Below are positions 55,552 to 64,000 of a stretch of DNA of 64,000 nucleotides, one piece after another. The notes below the pieces were generated by a model, which was not told the DNA's origin, did not search any database, and worked only from the letters and a program-made list of their open reading frames with translations. Both the position numbers and the translations under genes were made by a program. The DNA is from Culex pipiens pallens (taxonomy: Eukaryota > Arthropoda > Insecta > Diptera > Culicidae), in the NCBI RefSeq assembly GCF_016801865.2, contig NC_068938.1, forward strand, positions 212,687,734-212,751,733. Direction: 5' to 3'. Each line of letters starts with the position of its first letter. Within the stretch, counting starts at the first letter, position 1.

Positions 55552-55812
55552 TGTGTGGAGTGATACACCCTGTTGCGGTGAATGCGAACGCACTCCATTG
55601 GATGTAGTCAAATAAGCCCCTCGTACGCTGGGCTCGACGCAGCCAAGCACTGACAGCGCATGGACGCAGCCACGCGAACGGTTCGGTGACAGCTGGCAAA
55701 GCAGGTCCAGCTCTCGTCCTCTTTCCTCGAATGACACTCGGCCAGATCGGATGTCAGTCCGCACTGGTCATCCTCGGCAGGCGATTTCCCGGACGGAATC
55801 TGGTCTCACACA
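55552..55812 (+). repeat. 3' LTR of the non-autonomous element (261 bp)
   Basis: It is identical to the 5' LTR by eye and is followed by the AAAAT duplication. Confidence 0.93.
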
Positions 55813-56531
55813 AAAATGTTCACATACCAGGTCCCATCCAGCGTAGCTTTCCAAATCGAAAGCAATAAATCAAGACAATTATCCTTTTAAACTTATTAAA
55901 AGCTTGAACAATAGTTTGAGTGAAATCCCTGTTGAATGAATTTTCAGTAAAATGGTTGGTTATATGAAATGTATGACAAATATTTTTTCAACCTTTCAAA
56001 CTCGTTTTCTCAACTTGCTGAAAGTGCATATGGGACATTAATGCGAACAGGGCAGTATAGGAATACGATGATTCAATGTCTTTGTTATTTCTTGCTTGAA
56101 ATTTTATAATCCAGGGTCATTTTTTATAAAGGCCTTAAACCCTTATTCACACATACTCAAATATTGAGCTAAATTTTCAAATTTGATGATTATTTTTTCA
56201 AAATTTTAATTTTGCAACATTGAAATTCAAACAAATAGTTTCCGAGAATAACGCGAGTTGAAAAATGAAGGGGTTATCAGATGATAGTGAGAAAACTAAA
56301 TTTACACACAATTTAAACATTTTAAAGGTTTATTCAAGCATCCAGCAGTCCAATCAAAACTTAAAAATAATTTAAGAACATTTCTCAGTATTTATGTAAT
56401 CTGTTTCGCAAAATTGATTATTTTTCATGGCATTTACATCAAATGTTTGTAACTTAAAAACTTTATTAAAAATGTGTAGAGTCATTCTCGATATGCAAAT
56501 TGGATTTTGCATCTAAAATTGTTTTTTTTTT
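55813..56531. other. AT-rich non-coding DNA
   Basis: No gene or bounded repeat is seen. Confidence 0.4.
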
Positions 56532-56639
56532 TGCAATTCCGTCTTGAAATTTCTTACTTTTCCTGTCATTATCAAACGACGAAACGGCCTTCTTTTCTTT
56601 ACCACAACAGAATCGAAAAGTAATACTTTTCGATAAAAG

Positions 56640-57697
56640 GGCTCAGTTCACGAAGTGATTTCATTGGAAGCGGACGTGTGTGCAAAGACAGTGAAAAAGT
56701 TACAGCTAGCAGTTCAAGGTCATGGAACCCAAAAAGGAATTGACCATCCGAATTTATTTCGGTGTTGGCCAAAGGAAGCCGAAGGATCCGGAGATTTTCC
56801 AGTTCTTTAGGAATCACGGCTGGAAATGGGAGGAATTATCTGCAATGTATCGCGAGGATCACAGTGTTTATGTGAAGTTTCAGTCAATGGAATTGATGAG
56901 AAAGGCACTTTTGAGGTTAGGAGCGGAAACCACGTTTTGGTACGCCGACGGAACGACAACGGAAACAATGGTAATGGTTGCTGGAGGGGACATCCAATAT
57001 GTCCGGATATTTGGATTAACACCGGAAATAGGAGATGAGGAGATTCGAAGGGAATTGGGAAAGTATGGAAAGGTAAAGCAGTTGTGTCGAGAAAAGTTTG
57101 CAGTAGAAACAGGATTTCCTATATGGAATGGTGTGCGTGGAATATTCATGGAAGTTGTAAAAGATTTACCAGCACAGATAAAGATTCAGGGAAAAGCAGC
57201 AAGAATTTATTTTGACGGTTTGAAGGATAAATGTTTTGGATGCGGTTCTGAAGGTCATATGAAAGTGAACTGTCCAACGCGTAGCAGTACTGGGGCTTCT
57301 TTTTTGTCCAAGCAAAAAAGTAGCTCATTTGCTCAAGTTGTCGCCAACGATGCATCTGTTTTGCATCCAGTCAAGATATTGGATGTTTCAACCGTAAGCA
57401 ACCAGGCTGGAGAAGGCGAAAAAGGATCGGATGAGAAGAACAGGAACAGTGACAATGCAAATGAAACGATCATGACGGAGAACAAAACACTAGCGGAACA
57501 AAACGAGTCTGGAAAAAGAAATGATGAAATGGAGAATGCTAAAAAACTGGAAGAAGCTTTGAGTGGAACTAACACTAATCAAGGGAAGAAAAAGACTAGT
57601 GATTATTACAGGCCGTGGCCTAAATACCGATGAAATGGATCATTTAAATGTATGATAATGAGTAAATAAAAGCAACGATTTTAAGAAAAAAAAAAAA
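56640..57697 (+). mobile_element. Gag-only poly(A) retroposon
   Basis: It has a short 5' UTR of about 80 bp, one ORF, an AATAAA at 57665-57670 and a 12-base poly(A) run (57686-57697) only 16 bases later. It looks like the DNA copy of a complete short mRNA. No reverse transcriptase follows the ORF. Target duplications could not be fixed because PAL is diverged here. Confidence 0.7.
56722..57633 (+). CDS. Gag-like (ORF1-type) nucleic-acid-binding protein with one zinc knuckle
   Basis: 303 residues, starting at an ATG in good context (AAGGTCATGG). Residues 1-165 are a mixed alpha/beta region with two stretches (IRIYFGVG..., and YVRIFGLTPEIGDEEIRREL at about 93-112) that look like RNA-recognition-type folds. 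A CCHC knuckle, CFGCGSEGHMKVNC, has Cys 171, Cys 174, His 179 and Cys 184 with CX2CX4HX4C spacing. SSSFAQVVA follows, then an acidic, Asn/Glu/Lys-rich, probably disordered tail ending YYRPWPKYR. Proteins of this build coat retroposon RNA and act as chaperones. No polymerase is attached, so mobility would need enzymes from another LINE. The frame is intact despite lying in a repeat, which suggests either a recent insertion or selection on the protein. Confidence 0.75.
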   Translation: MEPKKELTIRIYFGVGQRKPKDPEIFQFFRNHGWKWEELSAMYREDHSVYVKFQSMELMRKALLRLGAETTFWYADGTTTETMVMVAGGDIQYVRIFGLTPEIGDEEIRRELGKYGKVKQLCREKFAVETGFPIWNGVRGIFMEVVKDLPAQIKIQGKAARIYFDGLKDKCFGCGSEGHMKVNCPTRSSTGASFLSKQKSSSFAQVVANDASVLHPVKILDVSTVSNQAGEGEKGSDEKNRNSDNANETIMTENKTLAEQNESGKRNDEMENAKKLEEALSGTNTNQGKKKTSDYYRPWPKYR

Positions 57698-57885
57698 TTG
57701 TTATGCTTTGCAGCACTGAAATTGGCGCTGAAATGTTTAATTTTTTAGAACTTGTAATAAGTAATAATACTGCTGAACTGAACTGAATTAACACATGAAA
57801 ATTTGATATTTTTACATTCAAAAGGGCGTTTTTTCTGAAAAGCAAAAAATGTTGTATTAAACTCGTTGCAAAACTGTTTTTTTTT

Positions 57886-58255
57886 TTATATATCTCCTGT
57901 ATAAAATTTTGCACCATTCTGAACTCTAGCCCTTGAAATTTTATGTTTTTTTTAAACATAAGAATTTTTTTCGAAAATTAATATTCTGTTATTTGGAAAT
58001 TCAATATTTAGTGATAAAAAGTCAACAATTAACAACTTTACCGAAGACACAAAATCGATCAGAAAATCCCTTCTCAAGATACAGGATTTTGAATATTTAC
58101 ATGTTCATTAGGGTGGCCAGAAATAAATGACCCTCGCTCCACAAGCGGAAAACGTTTTTTGGGTTATTTTAAGTATCTTTGGAAATTTTGAACAAAATTG
58201 GTTGAGATTAACCTATCGATATCCGAGCATGAAGTTGGTAAAAAAAGAAAACATT
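57886..58255. other. AT-rich DNA with one end of a TTAGGGTG element
   Basis: ATTAGGGTGGCCAG at about 58107, followed by CTCGCTCCACAAGC, matches dispersed repeat phrases elsewhere. No partner end is seen, so the element is truncated. Confidence 0.4.
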
Positions 58256-58414
58256 TTAGCAATTCCGTCGTGAAACTACTTACTTTTCCTGTCATTATAG
58301 AACAACAAAACAGCCTACTTTTATGTACTAAAAATAACACATTCGAAAAGAGACACTCTTTAAAACATATTATGAAAATTTCTATTTTTCTTTTCAGCAC
58401 TTAAATGGATGCTG
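58256..58414 (-). repeat. PAL family, copy 4 (partial, minus)
   Basis: It contains the 3' terminal half of PAL in reverse (complement of GTAGTTTCACGACGGAATTGC), ending in the second hairpin region and abutting copy 5 head to head. Confidence 0.65.
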
Positions 58415-59484
58415 AAATAGTAGTTTATGAAACAAGTTGCAAAAAGAGGATTTTTCAGCACGAGTCGTACATTTATCCAACGAGGTTCGCCGAGTTGGAT
58501 AAATACGACTAGTGCTGAAAAAATCAAGTTTTGCAACGAGTTCCATACAACATTTTTTGCATTTCACAAAAACACTCATTAAGTGAGATAAGTCAAATGT
58601 TCATGTATTGTATCAATAAATCTTTTAATTCAAAAAAATGTTGAAATGTATTACTTTTCGAAACAAGTGCTGAAAAGTTCAACTTTACAGTGCCCATTTC
58701 AGTGCTGAAATGTAGAACTTTTCAGCATTTATTTTGAAAAGTGTTGCTATTCGATTCTGTTATTTTTGGCACAGAAACCCGAGCAGGGGTAAATAACACG
58801 GGAATACCAAATTTTGGTATTACTTGGGCAAATAACAGCGACCAAAATGTGCCCTTGGTTGCCCAGTAATAGATGGTAAAATACCATGAAATCATACCAA
58901 AATCTTGTATGTGTAAGGGCACAACAATACCAAACCATGTTATTCCAAGGGTAAAATAATACCTCAAAATAAAACCATTTCAATACCAAGTTGAGGTCTT
59001 CTGGATTTTTGAACATTGCTTGAATACCAAAACTTGGTATTGCCATGGTTTTAATTTTAGCTATTCCCGCGCCCTTGGAAAATCATATTTTGGTATTCCT
59101 GTGGTCTTCCACATACATGATTTTGGTATGATTTCATGGTATTTTACCATCTATTACTGGGCAACCAAGAGCACATTATGGTCGCTGGTATTTGAACAAG
59201 TAATACCAAAATTTGGTATTTTCATACCATTTTTAGTGCATCAGTTGCAGTTAGTGAAAAAACGGAAATTATTCATATGCAACAGACAAATCTACTCACC
59301 TGATGATTCCATGTTGTTATTAGTGATATTCTTCACCACACCGAATGCATTTGTCATTGATGAACGGCCTGCGCTTGAAGTTCTTGAAGCTTCTGAAAAA
59401 TAACAAGATTGAAAAATAAGTATTATTAAAATGAAACTGAATTGAAATTCACCAAAATTCATTAATCTGTCGATTGACTCGTTT

Positions 59485-60600
59485 TTCAAAGTATTTGGTT
59501 ATCCCGACTTAGAAATATTTCAACGTTTTTGAAAAAAATATAAGTGGGTATATCACACTAATTTTTAAAATCATCTTTAACATTTTTGGGTTTCAAGTCA
59601 TTTTAGCGCAAAATTAATTAACTCGTAAAATTTTTTTAACAAATTTCCCATAGTTTCAGAGAAAATTGATGAAACCTTTCAATATTCAAATAATACCAAA
59701 ATGTGCCATCCTGACTTAGAAAATTTTCCACAATTTCAAGTCATTTCTATAGGGGGTATATCAAAAATATTTAAAATAAAGTTTGAAATTTCCGGTTTTG
59801 AATGAAAGCATTCGCTTTGAGACATCATTTTAGCGCAAAATTAATTATTTTGTCAAAATTGGTCAAAATTTTCCCATAGTTTCAGAGGAATTTGATAAAA
59901 CACTTTAATACCAAAATAATACCAAAATGTGCCATCCTGACTTAGAAAATTTTCCACAATTTCAAGTCATTTCTATAGGGGGTATATAATAGTAGTTTAT
60001 GCAACAAGTTGCAAAAAGAGGATTTTTTCAGCACGAGTCGTACATTTATCCAACGAGGTTCACCGAGTTGGATAAATACGAAGAGTGCTGAAAAAATCAA
60101 GTTTTGCAACGAGTTCCATACAACATTTTTTGCAATTCCAAAAAACACACACTGAGTGAAATTTTATGTCAAATTTTCATGTATTTTGTCAATAAATCGT
60201 TTAAATCAAAAAAATGTTGAAAAGTGTTACTTTTCGAAACAAGTGCTGAAAAGTTCAACTTTTCAGCACCCATTTGAGTGCTGAAAAGTAGAACTTTTCA
60301 GCATTTATTTTGAAAAGTGTTGCTATTCGATTCTGTTAATTTTGGTACAGAAAAGTAGGCCATTTCGTCGTTCAAGAATGACAGGAAAAGTAAGTAGTTT
60401 CACGACGGAGTTGCAAAAAAAATATTTAAAATCAAGTTTGAAATTTCCGGTTTTGAATGAAAACATTCGCTTTGAGACATGATTTTAGCGCAAAATTAAA
60501 TATTTTGTCAAAATTGGTCAAAATTTTCCCATAGTTTCAGAGGAATTTGATAAAACACTTAAATACCAAAATAATACCAAAATGTGGTGTCCAACCATTG
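59485..60600 (+). repeat. 226-bp tandem repeat, about three units
   Basis: CCATCCTGACTTAGAAAATT recurs 226 bp apart (59706 and 59932) and a diverged first unit precedes it. The last unit is lengthened by the 430-bp insertion of PAL copy 6. Shared phrases include TTTTAGCGCAAAATTAA and CATAGTTTCAGAG. Confidence 0.8.
59988..60416 (+). repeat. PAL family, copy 6 (complete)
   Basis: It begins AATAGTAGTTTATGCAAC and ends GACGGAGTTGC plus A's, 429 bp, closely matching copy 1. The neighbouring tandem unit shows the unoccupied site: GGGGGTATATCAAAAATATTT. Confidence 0.9.
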
Positions 60601-60862
60601 ACAAATTCGGCAATTTTGCAATATCAAAACAATACCTTAAATTGGTATGATACCACATTTTGCTCTTGCATAATCCTTAAGACAAATTTTAAAGGGTCCA
60701 GGAATACCAAAATTTGGTTTTGATACCAGAGAAAGGTATTTTTACGCATTTCCCTTGTTATTTACCCATGCTCGGGAAAGTAGGCTATTTCGTTGTTCAA
60801 GAATGACAGAAAAGTAAGTAGTTTCACAACGGAATTGCAAATAGTTAATTCAAAGTCTATTC

Positions 60863-60954
60863 AAAGAGTGTTTTTCGGGATTGCAAAAGATGTTGTTTGA
60901 AACTCGTTGCAAAACTTTTCTTCTTTTTGCAATTTGTTGCCTAAACTACTATTT
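60863..60954 (-). repeat. PAL family, copy 7 (partial, minus)
   Basis: Only the 5' end is present in reverse, with the first hairpin deleted: GCAATTTGTTGCCTAAACTA at the end, and AACTCGTTGCAAAACTTTTC before it. Confidence 0.65.
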
Positions 60955-61240
60955 TAAATTGTTTATAACTGTCACAGTTGACCGATTTTGCTCATATTCG
61001 GTCCAGAGTCCTTAAATAGCTCAAGGAACAATATCGAGCCTGTGAAGCGAGTTTTTGAAAACAAGGTCTCTTACTAATGCATATTTGCAAAATGAACAGA
61101 AGCTATGTTTGACTTTTGTTGAGTTTGTAGCAAAATAAAAAAAAAACTCCATTGAAATATTCATAAATTTTGAAGAAAAGTTTTTTCGCATCAATCTCTG
61201 AATGAATTTTAAATCAAATTGAAAATGTCCAAATTCTTAA
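60955..61240. other. Dispersed repeat remnant and AT-rich DNA
   Basis: TTGACCGATTTTGCTCATAT and the following phrase about the tail of GCTCAAGGAACAATAT are reverse complements of phrases at 24235-24310. Confidence 0.45.
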
Positions 61241-63597
61241 AGCTCAACATTGTCAGGAGTCTCCTCCATCTTCTCTAGCTTTGCCACATGTAACGTAACA
61301 GTTTGCTAATAATGAAAAACGCCCGGGCCACTCATCGCGCTCGATCTCGCCAAACAAGAATCCTAATGAGATGAATAAATTTTCTCGCTCGTCGTCCGTG
61401 AGCCTTCCGTTGCAGAACACTCCGCCGCCGCTGTCGTCGTTGAATGTCCTGTTGATGCCTCCGGACGGAGGACGAACGCGATGACAGGACAGGACATTGC
61501 CGGAAAAAAAGACTGGCTAAGCTGTTTTTGACTTATTTTTTTAAATAAATGAAAACATAACAAGAAAATCAGAAAAGCTTCCCCTACCCTACAGTCAACA
61601 AATTCTCGTCGCTTTGAATTCAAATTTCCTCGGCAAGATCTGCCTCATAAAGCTGGTGGTTGGCCTGGTATATAGTTTCACTGGGAGATTCTTCATCCTA
61701 GTCCCGAGATAGAGCTGTTTGGCATTCAACAGTCAGTGGCGTCGATTGTCACTTCATGGATCTTGCTCGGCTGAAGCTGGGGTTGATTTCCAGATTGGAC
61801 CAGCTAGAAGCGGTACGGCACGGCTTCTGAGTAATAAAATAATAAAAATGATGGAGAGGAAACGATTGCATTTGCATACTGGAGCCTGGCTGCTCTGAGT
61901 GAAAGGATTAATTCTGAAGCATGATTACATCGGTAATGCTTGGGATGATTAAATTTTTATGTTCTCAGTCATTTGCACTAATTGGAGTAATCTTGGATCA
62001 ACTGCTTCAAAATTTTTGGAGTGCCGGGCAATGTTCAATACCTTTTTATGGATTTTTCAACTTGCACTTACTTTAATAAAAGGAACATTGTTCGAGGATT
62101 TACTCCACATTTTGTCGAAGCCAGGCCATAGTCCGCTCCAAAAGTTTTGCTATTAATTTTCCCAATTCCGGTGGACAAGGGCAGTGCAGCAGCTCAGGAA
62201 AACTTCCCCGTACCAGGACGAACTTTACAAAATTGGAAACTAGTTCAAACATTCCTCCATACTGTGTGAGCGCCTGTAATCCCAGCTAGCAGTTTTAAAG
62301 TAGACTTTGTCGGTGAGGAAAATGGTATCGATTTCAGTCTCTTTGTGGGAAATGCCACAAGCTGCAGGCTGCTGGAAAGTGGAAACTTAATTTTGGAGTT
62401 GAAAGCACTTTATATTCTTCCATGAGGTATTTTTTTTGCAATGTGAAATGTTGCTTAAAAGAATAAAACAAAAATTAAACGGATTTTTACTGAAAAAAAA
62501 CTGAAATTTGAAAGTATCAACTTCTTTATTGATAAATTTTAACATTAAAAATTACCTTTAGATCAGCCTTTCAATTTTTTTTTCGAAGTTTAAAACAAAC
62601 TGAAATGAGAACTCAACCACCATGCAAATCGCTTTTTCAAAGTTATGACCGATTCAAAAGCCACCATAACAATAAATTAGCATCGGCACGTGCATCAGAT
62701 GCTGCATAGGATGCAAATATTGTCTTTCTCTATTTCCAGAAAACTTTATCATCTGGCATCCAACTGATACCAGAACTTATGTGCGAGATAGCAAAACTTT
62801 GCAACAATAATTATTCAAATCCCCCACACTTTTCCAAAAACTAGCACTTTATAAAGCGACGTCTTTCCATGCCGTAAAATTTAGTGCAACCGAAAATTGA
62901 ATGCAAATTTTTCGTAGAATTTACCCCACCCTCCTCCTCATCACCACCCTCACCTGAGCTGATTTACGGACGCTCTTTGGCCAACAACTTTTCAAACAAC
63001 CATAAAAATAATCGGAATGTGGTACACTAACAGTAGCAGCAGCAGCCTTTTTGCTATAGTTTGCTCGATGCTCGTAAAAAACTTAACCTTAACACCAGGT
63101 CTCGCAGAGGGGAAGGGGGAACTAGTGCGGGTGTATGTTTTAAGTTTCGCCATCCAGAACTTTGTGCGGGATATCAGGCTCAACAGGTAGCCCATTCGAA
63201 AGTTCTACCGAGCGACCGAGGTCTATGGGGTGGCGAGGTGTGATGTATAGAGGAGCTTTCGTTGAACCTTTTGGAGCAATGGCCCTCTCTGGCTCAGTTT
63301 GTGATGGAGCAGGTTTTTTATTCTTCCCTAGAAAGGAGAGTTTAATTCTGTTTGAGCGGAGTTTGAAATCATCTTGCAAAGATGGATTCATTTGTTCCTT
63401 TTTATGGGACATTGCTTTTAGAACAAAATTTTTGCCATCATTTCAGAAATTGAATGATTGAAAAAACATATTAGTTATTTTCAGGCCAATTGTAAACGAT
63501 TTCCAATAGTGATTTATGAAATGAGTTATATTTTTTTTTGATAAGATTTTTTAACCAAGGAATAACAGCTCTAAATAAATTGTTTAATGGTCTTATT
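61241..63597. other. GC-richer, apparently single-copy region
   Basis: Balanced composition in 61240-61830, 62150-62400 and 62880-63420 and lack of repeat words suggest single-copy sequence. Several short frames overlap on both strands with no motif. No exon is called. Confidence 0.35.
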
Positions 63598-64000
63598 ATA
63601 GGGGAGAGTGGGGAGACTTGATCCCCGGGGACACTTGATCCCATGCCTGTATCTCGTCAGCATGTGGGTAAAACAATTAGCTTTGTTCTAGAAAGTTGTG
63701 CGAAATTAACTAAAACTCATTGTAGAAAACAAAGAAAAAAATTAAAAAATGTTTAGATTGAGTTACACACATTTTTCTAAAACGAGCTGCAAAAAACTTC
63801 CAAGAGATCTTTTTTTCTTAGAAAACACTCAAAAATTATTCAAAAAAATATTTTTTATATATGAATTGTTTGATAAACTTATCAACTCCAAAACCCTTAA
63901 GCATTTGATGTTAATTTTATCGTCATACTATTTTTACAATCAATTGTTTAAAAAAGTGCGTTTAGGGAGACTTGATCCCTGCATTTTTACAGTCACTGGA
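63598..64000. repeat. Partial element with GGGAGACTTGATCCC repeats, cut by the window end
   Basis: GGGGAGACTTGATCCCC near 63612, GGACACTTGATCCC near 63631 and AGGGAGACTTGATCCCT near 63965 recur around an AT-rich interior. I recall this motif from mosquito MITEs. The right end may lie beyond 64000. Confidence 0.5.

Larger units (their letters stand above)
56532..57885 (-). repeat. PAL family, copy 3, split by a gag-only retroposon
   Basis: On the minus strand the 3' end of PAL (GACGGAATTGC form) lies at 56532-56638 and the 5' half resumes at about 57699-57885 (complement of AGTTTTGCAACGAGTTT). The interruption is the poly(A) retroposon at 56640-57697. Confidence 0.7.
58778..60776. mobile_element. 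TIR element with CCCGAGCA ends and ATACCAAAA-rich interior
   Basis: The left end CCCGAGCAGGGGTAAATAAC is mirrored by GTTATTTACCCATGCTCGGG. Within it, about 58800-58920 and 59110-59230 are a further inverted pair of about 115 bp with few mismatches. The word ATACCAAAA and its complement recur many times. 59485-60600 holds a 226-bp tandem repeat, one unit of which carries PAL copy 6. No transposase is present. Confidence 0.75.
58416..60840 (+). repeat. PAL family, copy 5, split by a TIR element
   Basis: It starts AATAGTAGTTTATG at 58416, runs through both hairpins to CACAGAAA (58777), and resumes after the TIR element at 60777 with AAAGTAGGCTATTTCGT to GGAATTGC at 60840. Intact copies have CAGAAAAGTAGG at this point. 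Confidence 0.8.

Noticed and set aside
59020..59403. 127-codon frame inside the CCCGAGCA TIR element
   Set aside because: It reads through the ATACCAAAA foldback arm and has a mirrored counterpart on the other strand; no transposase motif.

Overview
The window looks like AT-rich eukaryotic intronic or intergenic DNA from an insect, most likely a culicine mosquito and possibly Culex. This rests on dense small palindromic (MITE-like) repeats, tRNA-headed SINEs, an RTE-like LINE, Ty3/gypsy sequence and one tetraspanin-like exon with a textbook GTAAGT donor. I recognise several repeat styles from memory; no database was searched, so the genus is an inference. No rRNA, convincing functional tRNA, CRISPR array or bacterial-style operon was seen.

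Host genes: only one short host coding segment is supported. It is the first coding exon of a tetraspanin on the minus strand (3494 down to 3324), whose next exon lies beyond the left edge. A TATA-containing, GC-richer segment on the same strand at about 49.3-49.7 kb could be its distant promoter and 5' UTR, which would make most of the window one very long first intron. Several GC-richer, apparently single-copy islands lie between the repeats (about 3.5-6.3, 25.3-26.8, 33.0-35.5, 38.5-40.3, 44.9-45.8, 61.2-63.4 kb).

Mobile DNA, left to right: a long-TIR foldback element (301-1346); a 5'-truncated gag-only retroposon (2153-2640); a palindromic MITE carrying tRNA-like A boxes (6335-6862); then a four-level nest at 7451-23502. 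In the nest a SINE with a 17-bp target duplication holds a TIR element, which holds an almost pristine Ty3/gypsy retrotransposon (LTRs 7872-9042 and 21283-22397, one gag-pol frame), which holds an apparently intact RTE-like LINE (15743-19389, 10-bp target duplication). From 24 to 52 kb there are SINEs, foldback elements, an exact 89-copy heptamer array, and a 161-bp near-perfect hairpin insertion flanked by 13-bp direct repeats.

The most unusual object is at 52601-55812. It is a non-autonomous LTR element (identical 261-bp LTRs, 5-bp target duplication, primer binding site, polypurine tract) with no protein-coding frame. Its interior is about half a 21-unit minisatellite whose units alternate between two types and can fold into hairpins. 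At 56.5-61 kb a palindromic repeat family is interrupted by a gag-only retroposon and by a TIR element that carries another copy of the same family. An unoccupied copy of a 226-bp tandem repeat shows the pre-insertion site of that inner copy.

The LTR element and the LINE each encode their own replication proteins. The gag-only, SINE, TIR and LTR-minisatellite elements encode no polymerase or transposase here and presumably depend on enzymes supplied in trans.
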